Below are positions 1 to 6,314 of a stretch of DNA of 6,433 nt, in pieces. The stretch lies in the NCBI GenBank assembly GCA_023416335.1, contig JAEZHY010000247.1, forward strand, positions 1-6,433, written 5' to 3'. The notes under the pieces were generated by a model that worked only from the letters and a program-made list of their open reading frames with translations, ran no database searches and was not told the origin of the DNA. The stretch is from Pseudomonadota bacterium. GTDB taxonomy: Bacteria > Desulfobacterota > Syntrophobacteria > Syntrophobacterales > Syntrophobacteraceae. How positions within the stretch are numbered: the stretch's first letter is position 1; each line of letters begins with the position of its first letter. A program made the position numbers and the translations under genes.

Positions 1-41
1 AGCATCGATACGGAATTGTGTTCAAGAAGGATCCAAATAGC

Positions 42-62
42 GTGGGGACCGGTGGCCCCCAC
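42..62. repeat. Short GC-rich hairpin
   Basis: GTGGGG (42-47) pairs with CCCCAC (57-62) around a 9-nt loop. It lies in the same dyad cluster as the 88-148 inverted repeat. There is no U-tract, and its function is unknown. Confidence 0.45.
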
Positions 63-87
63 ACCCCCTGCGCCGCTCTGCGGCTTA

Positions 88-148
88 CTTGGCGCTTGCT
101 GTGGCGCTCCGCAAAAGGGGCAGCGGGGCAGGCACAGCAAGCGCCGAG
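88..148. repeat. Long inverted repeat (16-bp stem)
   Basis: GGCGCTTGCTGTG at 91-103 is exactly complementary to CACAGCAAGCGCC at 133-145. The stem extends outward by three more pairs (88-90 with 146-148), one of them a G-T wobble. The 29-nt apical part can form a further small stem (CGCT 105-108 with AGCG 122-125, or CCGC 109-112 with GCGG 123-126). No T-run follows on either strand, so it is not a canonical intrinsic terminator. I found no flanking direct repeat that would mark it as a transposed unit. It could be an intergenic palindromic repeat or a structured RNA. Confidence 0.75.
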
Positions 149-310
149 CGATCGACCCAAGAGGGCCGAAATCTGGTGCAAGTGCCCGGTTGAGGGAATT
201 AAATATCAACTTGAAAGCAACTTAGTATCACTCTTCCTTATTACGCCCCGCAACTCTTAGCTCGCCGCGAGAACGAGAAGCTTTCCGCCCTATTCAGAAG
301 TCTGGAGAGA

Positions 311-1684
311 ATGGATATGCAATTGAAATCTCAATGGTTGAATGACAGCAAAGGGCGGATGATTCTTTTTGCCTTGCTCACCATCCTGGTTTCATTCTCG
401 ATACTTGAGCCATGCTATTCCTACTCGAACTCTTCAAAGATGAAATTCATATGGCTCGGAGTAACCGGAGGCGATGTTGCCGGTTCAAACGAACCCCTGT
501 CGGATACGGAATTTTATCAGAATCATCAGTTTTCAAAGAGCCAGATTATCCAGCTTGCGGAAAATTATGAAATAGTCGTTATCGACAAGTTTCATGCGTA
601 CGGCGAAATGGCCCTCCAACTCAGGGATGCACAAAGGCTGAAGGAATTGAATCCCGCTTTAAAGGTTCTTGTGTGCGTCGATGGCATTCATGTTTTCGAT
701 AAGTCGGAATTCAAGCCGGAGATCGACCAGCACGAGGAATGGTATCTGCACGGCATCGACGGCAATCGGATTCCCTATAAAGATTTCGGCTGGTGGATGG
801 ATCTCTCAAATCCGGATCTCCGAAACGGTTTTTTGCAGTTTTTGGCCGGCTATATATTGGCGGAGGACGCCAAGGGAAATGCCCTGTTGGACGGGATCGC
901 TTTCGATGACTGTTATCTTTTCAACCTCGAAGAATGCCGGCAGACTCACAACACGGGCTGCGATTATGCCACAGGTATGGGTGACATGGTCGGCGACTCA
1001 AGGTTGTTGGACTGGGAAATTGGTTTGAAGACTTTTCTTGCAGAGGCAAAAAGCTTGTTTGAGAAAAAGGTTCTCATATTTAACGGCATTGGTGGGTTCC
1101 CATGGGCCTATAAGCGCTCCCTGGAACTCCTGGACCCCACAGATGGTGCCCTGAATGAGCAGTTCGGCTTTGTCGGAACGGAAATGTCGGCACCTGATAT
1201 GGTCTCGTACGTAAAAATAATGTCGGATTTCCCGACCAAAATATTTCTCGAGAAGGTGAATTTGCCGATCGATCTCAGCGGCTCTCAATTAACACGGGCA
1301 TTACGAAAAACGTTTGGCTATTTCATGCTGGGTTACCAGCCCGGACGTTCATATTACAAGGCGGGAACGGGCTATTCGGTTTCCAGAGAGTTGATATCCG
1401 ATCCGGAACCCGGTGAGATCGCATTCGATTTCGGAAGCCCGGCGTCTGATTTCACGGTCACGCCCGGGGGGCTTTTCCGAAGGGATTTCGAAAACGGCAT
1501 GGTGCTTTTAAACTATCGGTACGCAGCTCTTCCGTTCGTTGCGGACAGTACAATCCAACTTCTTAGCGGCAAAATATGCGGTCCGGTCTTCAGGTCCGGA
1601 CAACAAGTCACGATCGCTCCGGACGATGCCTGGTTTTTCAAGTTCGTCAGCGACCCAATAACAAATCCAAACGCAGAGCGTTAA
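311..1684 (+). CDS. Putative secreted glycoside hydrolase-like protein (TIM-barrel type)
   Basis: This is a 457-residue protein with an N-terminal signal peptide or anchor: K14/R16, then a hydrophobic run at about 17-32. The following LEPC is a poor lipobox, so export to the periplasm or outside by signal peptidase I is more likely than lipoprotein processing. The body resembles the uncharacterised 'hypothetical glycosyl hydrolase' barrels (GHL15/PF14885-like): WWMDLSNPD at 161-169, the strand DGIAFDD at 194-200, and NEQFG at 282-286. A C-terminal FRRDFENGMVLLNYR (389-403) is typical of a small beta domain that follows such barrels. D199/D200 and E283 are candidate catalytic acids (inference). 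Substrate is unknown, probably a polysaccharide. Start choice: GGAG at 304-307 lies only 3 nt from this ATG but 9 nt from the in-frame ATG at 317, which may be the true start. The first half is visibly AT-richer than polA. It is monocistronic and converges on tRNA genes. The CDS is sure; the function is moderate. Confidence 0.8.
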   Translation: MDMQLKSQWLNDSKGRMILFALLTILVSFSILEPCYSYSNSSKMKFIWLGVTGGDVAGSNEPLSDTEFYQNHQFSKSQIIQLAENYEIVVIDKFHAYGEMALQLRDAQRLKELNPALKVLVCVDGIHVFDKSEFKPEIDQHEEWYLHGIDGNRIPYKDFGWWMDLSNPDLRNGFLQFLAGYILAEDAKGNALLDGIAFDDCYLFNLEECRQTHNTGCDYATGMGDMVGDSRLLDWEIGLKTFLAEAKSLFEKKVLIFNGIGGFPWAYKRSLELLDPTDGALNEQFGFVGTEMSAPDMVSYVKIMSDFPTKIFLEKVNLPIDLSGSQLTRALRKTFGYFMLGYQPGRSYYKAGTGYSVSRELISDPEPGEIAFDFGSPASDFTVTPGGLFRRDFENGMVLLNYRYAALPFVADSTIQLLSGKICGPVFRSGQQVTIAPDDAWFFKFVSDPITNPNAER

Positions 1685-1826
1685 GTTGTTTAGGTTCAGT
1701 AGTCAGCGGCTGCATCCTCGAAGCACCCAATAAGCGGTTTTGCTAAGGGAGATATATATCAAGTGAGGCAACTTGATTTCCGACCGCTGTGGTGTGACAT
1801 TCGAACACAATCTGTTTCCGATCGAA

Positions 1827-1861
1827 AAAAGGGCGGCAATCGCGAAGACTGCCGCCCTTTT
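1827..1861 (-). terminator. Intrinsic terminator of tRNA-Ala, probably bidirectional
   Basis: A perfect 12-bp stem (1827-1838 with 1850-1861) encloses an 11-nt loop, with GGGCGGC/GCCGCCC at its core. Read on the minus strand, downstream of tRNA-Ala, the GC stem is followed by TTTTTTCG. On the plus strand the stem also ends in TTTT, so it can stop transcription coming from the hydrolase gene as well. Confidence 0.88.
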
Positions 1862-1895
1862 GCCGCTGTACTGAACTCTCTAGTACGATTTTGTT

Positions 1896-1968
1896 TGGAG
1901 ATGAAGGGATTCGAACCCTCGACCTCAGACTTGCGAAGCCTGCGCTCTCCCAACTGAGCTACATCCCC
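1896..1968 (-). tRNA. tRNA-Ala, anticodon CGC
   Basis: It folds as a 73-nt cloverleaf on the minus strand. The 7-bp acceptor stem starts GGGGATG and ends CATCTCC, followed by discriminator A73. The third pair is G3-U70, the classic alanine identity element. The D arm has stem GCTC/GAGC. The anticodon stem CAGGC/GTCTG holds loop TTCGCAA, giving anticodon CGC (codon GCG). The T arm carries GGTTCGAATCC. The 3' CCA is not encoded (AACA follows A73). A terminator lies 34 bp downstream. The Lys terminator lies upstream, so this gene should have its own promoter within 1969-2068, but I could not identify convincing -35/-10 boxes there. Confidence 0.96.
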
Positions 1969-2068
1969 GGTGCTCGGAAAACATACCGTCTTCCGGCAAA
2001 TTCTGTATGCATTTTGACTGCAAACAGCAGGCAACCTAATTTGAGGTGATTAAAGGAGATGAACAAAA

Positions 2069-2101
2069 AAGGGAAAGTGGCTTGTACGCACACTTTCCCT
2101 T
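2069..2101 (-). terminator. Intrinsic terminator of the tRNA-Arg/tRNA-Lys unit
   Basis: A perfect 11-bp stem, AAGGGAAAGTG (2069-2079) with CACTTTCCCTT (2091-2101), encloses an 11-nt loop. On the minus strand it is followed by TTTTTTGTTC, and it lies 11 bp past the end of tRNA-Lys. The plus-strand side also has a T-rich tail (TGATTTTT), so it may work in both directions. Confidence 0.9.
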
Positions 2102-2112
2102 GATTTTTCGGA

Positions 2113-2184
2113 TGGGCCGCCAGGGTCTCGAACCCCGAACCTCCTGATTAAGAGTCAGCTGCTCTACCGTTGAGCTAGCGGCCC
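2113..2184 (-). tRNA. tRNA-Lys, anticodon CTT
   Basis: This is a 72-nt cloverleaf on the minus strand. The acceptor stem GGGCCGC/GCGGCCC pairs perfectly and is followed by A73. The D arm is GCTC-AACGGTA-GAGC with a compact 7-nt loop. The anticodon arm has loop CTCTTAA (C32, anticodon CTT, codon AAG), and its outermost stem pair 27-43 is a G-G mismatch. The T arm is CGGGG-TTCGAGA-CCCTG. CCA is not encoded. It lies close behind tRNA-Arg and should be processed from the same transcript. Confidence 0.95.
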
Positions 2185-2199
2185 GAAAATTAATTCTGC

Positions 2200-2276
2200 T
2201 GGTACGCCCGGCAGGATTAGAACCTGCGGCCTGCGGATTCGAAGTCCGACGCTCTATCCACCTGAGCTACGGGCGC
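2200..2276 (-). tRNA. tRNA-Arg, anticodon TCG, with encoded CCA
   Basis: It is a 74-nt cloverleaf (2203-2276) followed directly by CCA (2200-2202) on the minus strand. The acceptor stem GCGCCCG/CGGGCGT has a G1-U72 wobble. The D loop AGGTGGATA carries the A expected at position 20 for arginine identity. The anticodon loop CTTCGAA gives anticodon TCG (codon CGA) and has C at position 32, the site thiolated by TtcA in some arginine tRNAs. The anticodon-stem pair 27-43 is a T-C mismatch, and the T loop reads TTCTAAT instead of the usual TTCGAAT. It is the first gene of a two-tRNA unit with tRNA-Lys. Confidence 0.94.
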
Positions 2277-2292
2277 TCATCACAGAAAAGGG

Positions 2293-2321
2293 AATATACT
2301 AAACCGGCCCCCCCAAGTCAA
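2293..2321 (-). promoter_or_regulatory. Strong sigma70-type promoter for tRNA-Arg/tRNA-Lys
   Basis: On the minus strand, -35 TTGACT (2316-2321) and -10 TATATT (2293-2298) are separated by exactly 17 nt, each one base off consensus. The expected start falls near 2286, about 10 nt before the mature 5' end of tRNA-Arg. The spacer carries a run of seven G residues. A near-consensus promoter fits stable-RNA expression. Confidence 0.85.
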
Positions 2322-2420
2322 CACCCTGTTTGAAATATTCTCTCCCCTTTCCTAATGAATTGTTTTTACGGCAATTTTCCTTCTTCCCGGCTGATCGGTC
2401 GCACGATATTGCTCCGAAAA

Positions 2421-2448
2421 TTGCGCAAAATGGGTTAGAATATAAAAT
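2421..2448 (+). promoter_or_regulatory. Probable promoter of the ttcA-polA operon
   Basis: -35 TTGCGC (2421-2426) and -10 TAAAAT (2443-2448) are separated by 16 nt. An overlapping TATAAA at 2441 is an alternative -10. The expected start near 2455 would leave a leader of only about 20 nt, containing the GGGGAGAG ribosome-binding site (2457-2464). It faces away from the tRNA promoter, so 2277-2474 is a divergent intergenic region. Confidence 0.55.
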
Positions 2449-2474
2449 TTAATCCGGGGAGAGATACGCATAGA

Positions 2475-3281
2475 ATGTCTTACGTCGATCAGGAAATTAG
2501 AAGGCTGCTCGGAAAAGGGATCCACCATTACGGGCTCATCGAGAATAAAGATAAGATCGCTGTGGCGGTCTCGGGAGGCAAAGACAGCATGCTCCTCCTG
2601 TGGCTGCTCAGGGAAAGGCTCAGGCGCGTTCCGATAAGCTACGAACTCATCGCGGTGCACGTCGATCCGGGATTCGATACGGTAACCGCCGACGGCCTGG
2701 AAGCCTATTTCATTAGGGAGGGTTTTCGTTATGAGATCATCCGGACGGATCACGGGATACGTGCTCACGGACCGGAGAATCGCGAGAATCCCTGTTTTCT
2801 GTGTGCCCGGCTGAGACGGTCGGCCCTCTTCAGGAAGGCCCGCGAACTCGGGTGCCGCAAGATTGCCCTGGGGCACAACCAGGACGATATGCTCGAAACG
2901 TTTTTCATAAATATATGCTACGGGGCCCAGGTAGCCGGTATGGTCCCGAAGCAGGGCTTCTTCGGCGGTGAGATCACGATAATTCGTCCGCTCGCTCTCG
3001 TTCCGGCGGCGAGCATTCTCAAAATGTGCAAGAACGCGGGAATTCCGATCTTCCCGTCGAACTGCCCTTCGGCGGACAAGAATCAGAGGGCGGAAGTCAG
3101 GGCCTTGATCGAAGCCCTGAGTAAAAAGAATCCGAAAGTGCGCGGCAATATTTTTCATGCTATGAGCAACGTGAACCTGGAATACCTTCCTCCCGGAATC
3201 CCTTCGAGAGGAAATCGCGGCCCGGCCGGGGCCGGAGACAACGGCGCAAAGGCATCCTCTCGGAGCGAAAGGACCGAATGA
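2475..3281 (+). CDS. ttcA: TtcA-family tRNA 2-thiocytidine (C32) synthetase
   Basis: A 268-residue cytosolic PP-loop ATPase. Such enzymes adenylate cytidine 32 of selected tRNAs (in E. coli, several tRNA-Arg and tRNA-Ser) and replace the oxygen with sulfur using a [4Fe-4S] cluster. Visible motifs are the PP-loop SGGKDS at 33-38, CFLCARLRR with C107 and C110, the family signature LGHNQDDMLETFFIN at 132-146, and C197 in NCPSA as the likely third cluster ligand. There is no N-terminal zinc finger, which argues against the TtuA type. Residues 240-268 are a Gly/Arg/Ser-rich tail without a recognised motif. It is shorter than E. coli TtcA (about 311 residues). The start is supported by GGGGAGAG about 10 nt upstream. 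The stop overlaps the polA start (ATGA). Family assignment is strong; the exact substrate set is inferred. Confidence 0.9.
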   Translation: MSYVDQEIRRLLGKGIHHYGLIENKDKIAVAVSGGKDSMLLLWLLRERLRRVPISYELIAVHVDPGFDTVTADGLEAYFIREGFRYEIIRTDHGIRAHGPENRENPCFLCARLRRSALFRKARELGCRKIALGHNQDDMLETFFINICYGAQVAGMVPKQGFFGGEITIIRPLALVPAASILKMCKNAGIPIFPSNCPSADKNQRAEVRALIEALSKKNPKVRGNIFHAMSNVNLEYLPPGIPSRGNRGPAGAGDNGAKASSRSERTE

Positions 3282-6007
3282 ACGACGAGATCAGAAACGA
3301 CAAGAACACTTTCTTCATAATCGATGGAAGCTCCTACATCTACAGGGCCTTCTACGCGATCCGCCGACTCAGCAATTCCAGGGGCATGGCGACCCAGGCG
3401 GTCTACGGCTTCCTGACGATGCTCCTCAAAGTGCTCCGTGAGCGGAAGCCGGAATATATCTGTGTCGTGTTCGATGCCGGTCGGAGTTTCCGGCACGAGA
3501 TGTCCAGTTCCTACAAGGCGACCCGCCAGGTTATGCCCGAGGAGTTGGGTCCGCAAATTCCGTATATAAAAAAGGTTGTCCAGTACGCCGGCGTGCCGCA
3601 GATGGAGCTTGAAGGCTACGAAGCCGACGATCTGATCGCGACCCTTGCGCAATGGGCTTCCGGACGAGGTCTCGATATTGTCGTGGTTAGCGGCGACAAG
3701 GACCTCCATCAGCTCATTTCCGATCCGGTAATTCGCCAGTGGGACCCGCAGAACGACCGGCTCTTTACGGAAGGCGTCGTGAAGGAGAAATTCGGGGTCA
3801 CTCCGGCCCAGATGGTCGATTACCTGTCGCTGGTGGGAGACACTTCCGACAATATCCCGGGCGTGAAAGGCATTGGAGAGAAGACCGCAAGCCAGCTGCT
3901 CCAGAAATATGGATCGCTCGACAGGATCTACGACCGCATAGATCTGGTTTCTCCGGAATCGCTCAGGAACAAGCTTCGGGCGGGGCGAGAGAGCGCCTGC
4001 CTGTCACGTGACCTGGTGACTTTGAAGATGGATGTGGCGATCGAGAAGGGCCTCGAAGAATTCGCTCCCTGCACTCCGATGCATGCTGAAATGCTCGGTC
4101 TTTGCGAAGAACTCGAGTTCAAGACGCTGCGGGACGCATTGAAAAAGGAGTGGGGAGACGCACTGGAGGTAAAGCCTCCTGCTCCCAAGCCCTCGGCCCG
4201 TGAGCGGCGCGATCGAATCATCAGGACCCGCGAAGAATTCAAGGAATTGCTGAAGATTGTTTCCAACAAATCGCTGATTGCCCTGGAAATCGAGACCACG
4301 TCCCAGAACGAAATGGATGCCGAACTCGTTTCCGTTGCGCTGTGCTGGGAGGACGATACGGCCTGGTATGTTCCGGTCGGCCACAAGTGCGCGGACTGCG
4401 GCATCCAGCTGACCGCGGCGGAGGTGCTTCACGGACTCGAATCGGTCCTCGGGGCGAAGAGTCCCGCCAAAGCCGGGCACAACCTGAAGTTCCAGTGGGT
4501 GGTCCTCAAACGGAACGGGATCGAACTGGACGGGATGGCCTTCGATACGATGCTTGCGAGCTATCTGCTCGATCCGGGAGGCCAGTCGCACGGGCTTGAC
4601 CGGGTTGCAGGCGAGCACCTGGGGGAAGCCATCGAGTCTTACCAGGATATGACCGGGAGAGGGAAGGGGCAGATCAGTTTTGCGGAAGTCGAATTCGTGA
4701 AGGCCTCGGAATATTCGTGCTGCGACGTCGAGACGGTATGGCGCCTCGTTCCTGTGCTGAGGGAAAAGCTTGCTCAAAGCGGGTTGAAAGACCTCTATGA
4801 GTTGATAGAGCTTCCATTGACGGAAGTTCTTGCGGACATGGAACAGCGTGGCATCCTTGTCGATTCCGAGAAACTGGAGACCCTTGCAATCGAGTTCGAA
4901 AAGGCCCTCGACCAGAAGGCCGGACTGATATACGAGATGGCAGGCGAAGAGTTCAATATCCAGTCGCCGAAACAGCTCGGGTACATTCTTTTCGAAAAAC
5001 TCGGGCTGAGGGTGATCAAGAAGACCAAGAGCGGTCCTTCGACGGACACGAGCGTGCTGGAAGATCTTGCCCTGGAGCATCCGATGGCCGACTATGTCCT
5101 GGCGTACCGTACCCTGTCGAAGCTCAAAGGGACCTATGCCGACGCCCTGCCCAAGCTCATCGATCCGGCCACGGGGCGGATTCACACTTCATTTAACCAG
5201 ACGGTCACGGCGACCGGACGGCTGAGCAGTTCGAACCCCAATCTTCAAAACATTCCGATACGGACGGACGAGGGTAAGAAGATTCGCGAGGCGTTCATCG
5301 CCGCACCCGGGAACCTGCTGATGTCGGCCGATTATTCGCAGATCGAGCTGCGCGTGCTAGCGCACTACAGCGGCGATGAGAGCCTGATCGAGGCATTCCG
5401 GAACGATGAAGACGTGCACCGGCGGACGTCGGCGGAGATATTCGGGGTCGGAGTCGACGAGGTAACGCCGGAGATGCGCAGGCAAGCGAAGATGATCAAT
5501 TTCGGAATCGCCTACGGGATGAGCCCCTTCGGGCTTTCGCAACGGCTCAGGATCAGCACGAAGGTGGCCAAGGCCGCAATCGACCGGTATTTCGAGCGGT
5601 ACAGCGGCGTGAGGCGGTTTATTGACGAAGCGGTCCGAATGGCCAGGGAACTGGGATACGCGGAAACGCTGCTCGGCAGGAGACGTCCCATCCCGGAACT
5701 TCAAAGCCGTAATTTCACGATTCGCCAGCTCGGCGAGCGGCTTGCGATCAACACTCCGATTCAGGGAACTTCTGCCGACCTGATCAAGAAGGCCATGATC
5801 GATATTCACCTGGCATTGAAAAAGGAAGGCCTGCGCGCGGAAATGCTTCTGCAGGTCCATGACGAATTGCTGTTCGAGGTGCCGCAGGAGGAAATGGTGC
5901 GGGTGCAGGACCTCGTACGAAAGAAGATGGAAAGCGTCTGGAAGCTCGGTGTTCCGCTGAAGGTGGAAATCGGATGGGGAGTGAACTGGGCGGAGGCGCA
6001 TGCGTAG
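3278..6007 (+). CDS. polA: DNA polymerase I with altered proofreading site
   Basis: A 909-residue, full-length family A polymerase for Okazaki-fragment processing and repair synthesis. The 5' nuclease/flap domain (about 10-290) keeps D16, D66, E112/E115/D117/D118, D140/D142 and the helix-hairpin region GDTSDNIPGVKGIGEKTAS (D188, D191). The 3'-5' exonuclease domain follows (about 315-500). Aligned to E. coli with a constant offset of 18, D355 is E337, E357 is E339, D424 is Q406 (NLKFQ), while Y497 and D501 are kept as Y479 and D483. The loss of the D424 equivalent suggests poor or no proofreading. The polymerase domain is intact: motif A DYSQIELR with D685, motif B RRQAKMINFGIAYG with F742, motif C QVHDELLFEV with D862. 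The start overlaps the ttcA stop by 4 nt, with AAAGGA at 3268-3273 as the ribosome-binding site, so the two are probably translationally coupled. No clear terminator follows. Confidence 0.97.
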   Translation: MNDEIRNDKNTFFIIDGSSYIYRAFYAIRRLSNSRGMATQAVYGFLTMLLKVLRERKPEYICVVFDAGRSFRHEMSSSYKATRQVMPEELGPQIPYIKKVVQYAGVPQMELEGYEADDLIATLAQWASGRGLDIVVVSGDKDLHQLISDPVIRQWDPQNDRLFTEGVVKEKFGVTPAQMVDYLSLVGDTSDNIPGVKGIGEKTASQLLQKYGSLDRIYDRIDLVSPESLRNKLRAGRESACLSRDLVTLKMDVAIEKGLEEFAPCTPMHAEMLGLCEELEFKTLRDALKKEWGDALEVKPPAPKPSARERRDRIIRTREEFKELLKIVSNKSLIALEIETTSQNEMDAELVSVALCWEDDTAWYVPVGHKCADCGIQLTAAEVLHGLESVLGAKSPAKAGHNLKFQWVVLKRNGIELDGMAFDTMLASYLLDPGGQSHGLDRVAGEHLGEAIESYQDMTGRGKGQISFAEVEFVKASEYSCCDVETVWRLVPVLREKLAQSGLKDLYELIELPLTEVLADMEQRGILVDSEKLETLAIEFEKALDQKAGLIYEMAGEEFNIQSPKQLGYILFEKLGLRVIKKTKSGPSTDTSVLEDLALEHPMADYVLAYRTLSKLKGTYADALPKLIDPATGRIHTSFNQTVTATGRLSSSNPNLQNIPIRTDEGKKIREAFIAAPGNLLMSADYSQIELRVLAHYSGDESLIEAFRNDEDVHRRTSAEIFGVGVDEVTPEMRRQAKMINFGIAYGMSPFGLSQRLRISTKVAKAAIDRYFERYSGVRRFIDEAVRMARELGYAETLLGRRRPIPELQSRNFTIRQLGERLAINTPIQGTSADLIKKAMIDIHLALKKEGLRAEMLLQVHDELLFEVPQEEMVRVQDLVRKKMESVWKLGVPLKVEIGWGVNWAEAHA

Positions 6008-6160
6008 GAGTGAGGATGGTCCCTGATATGTTCACATATATTCGGGCTTCCGGCACCTCCATCGCGGGCCTCATGAGCTGCGCACGCGGAAATGATTCCG
6101 GGCCACCCGGACATATTGCCGGGCGGTGAACAGACATGCCGGAGCGGGGTGGGGTGGACA
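6008..6160. other. Non-coding region downstream of polA
   Basis: No gene is visible. It holds a small dyad ATATGT-tc-ACATAT at 6026-6039 and a GC hairpin, TCCGGG (6097-6102) with CCCGGA (6106-6111) around a 3-nt loop. A competing pairing joins CCCGG at 6106-6110 with CCGGG at 6119-6123. Neither is followed by a T-run, so polA has no canonical intrinsic terminator here. Confidence 0.5.
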
Positions 6161-6169
6161 CGATAAAGC

Positions 6170-6314
6170 TCAATGTTGTTGCTTTAAGGAAATACGCCGC
6201 TGGTTCCCAAGGTCCACCTTGGGAACCCCGCCCCGGCAGGCCGGATAGTATCCGGTACGTGCTGTCCAAAATGCTTGGCCCACCGGGACGGGGCCATTAA
6301 AGCAGCAGCATTGA
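6170..6314. mobile_element. MITE-like 145-bp element with terminal inverted repeats
   Basis: The left end (6170-6187, TCAATGTTGTTGCTTTAA) and right end (6297-6314, TTAAAGCAGCAGCATTGA) are complementary over 18 positions. The only two departures are T/G combinations, which are wobble pairs in RNA. A 9-10-bp direct repeat flanks the unit. There is no coding capacity, so it would need a transposase supplied elsewhere. The inside is highly structured: an 11-bp hairpin at 6202-6227, a 6-bp hairpin at 6241-6255, and a 6-bp hairpin at 6276-6296. The end sequence and duplication length do not let me name the parent IS family. A structured RNA gene is the main alternative, but it would not explain the flanking repeats. 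Confidence 0.72.
6202..6227. repeat. Perfect hairpin inside the MITE-like element
   Basis: GGTTCCCAAGG pairs with CCTTGGGAACC through 11 consecutive pairs around a TCCA tetraloop. There is no T-run on either side, so terminator activity would be at most factor-assisted. Confidence 0.8.

Larger units (their letters stand above)
1..310. other. Non-coding leader with clustered GC-rich dyads
   Basis: I see no convincing gene here. The short open frames are proline/arginine-rich, overlap each other and run through inverted repeats. The left half (about 40-150) is GC-rich and packed with dyads: a 6-bp hairpin at 42-47/57-62, a 5-bp GCCGC/GCGGC hairpin at 72-84, and the long inverted repeat at 88-148. 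The right half (about 195-310) is AT-richer and is the likely upstream region of the hydrolase gene. A weak -10-like TAGTAT lies at 223-228 without a good -35, so I do not assign a promoter. Confidence 0.6.

Noticed and set aside
16..260. Two short open frames in the leader (69 and 80 codons)
   Set aside because: They overlap each other in different frames, run through inverted repeats, and encode Pro/Arg/Gly-rich sequence with no clear ribosome-binding site.
407..418. Lipobox in the hydrolase signal peptide (LEPC)
   Set aside because: The residues before Cys are Glu and Pro, which do not fit the lipobox consensus; ordinary signal-peptidase cleavage is more plausible.
1758..1777. ATCAAGT/ACTTGAT dyad after the hydrolase gene as a terminator
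   Set aside because: It has only 7 AT-rich pairs and no T-run; the stronger hairpin at 1827-1861 can serve both directions.
1759..2034. Minus-strand open frame with a GDVAQLGERRLRKSEVEGSN-type peptide
   Set aside because: This is the well-known spurious translation of a tRNA gene; the segment is tRNA-Ala(CGC) plus its terminator.
1969..2068. Promoter for tRNA-Ala
   Set aside because: A TATGTT -10-like box lies 11 nt before the tRNA, but no reasonable -35 is found 15-19 nt upstream of it.
2352..3158. 268-codon minus-strand open frame opposite ttcA
   Set aside because: It is antisense to a gene with clear PP-loop and cysteine motifs, and it runs through the ttcA promoter region.
4004..5185. 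393-codon minus-strand open frame inside polA
   Set aside because: It is a shadow of the polA reading frame, which has complete catalytic motifs; the antisense product has no recognisable domain.
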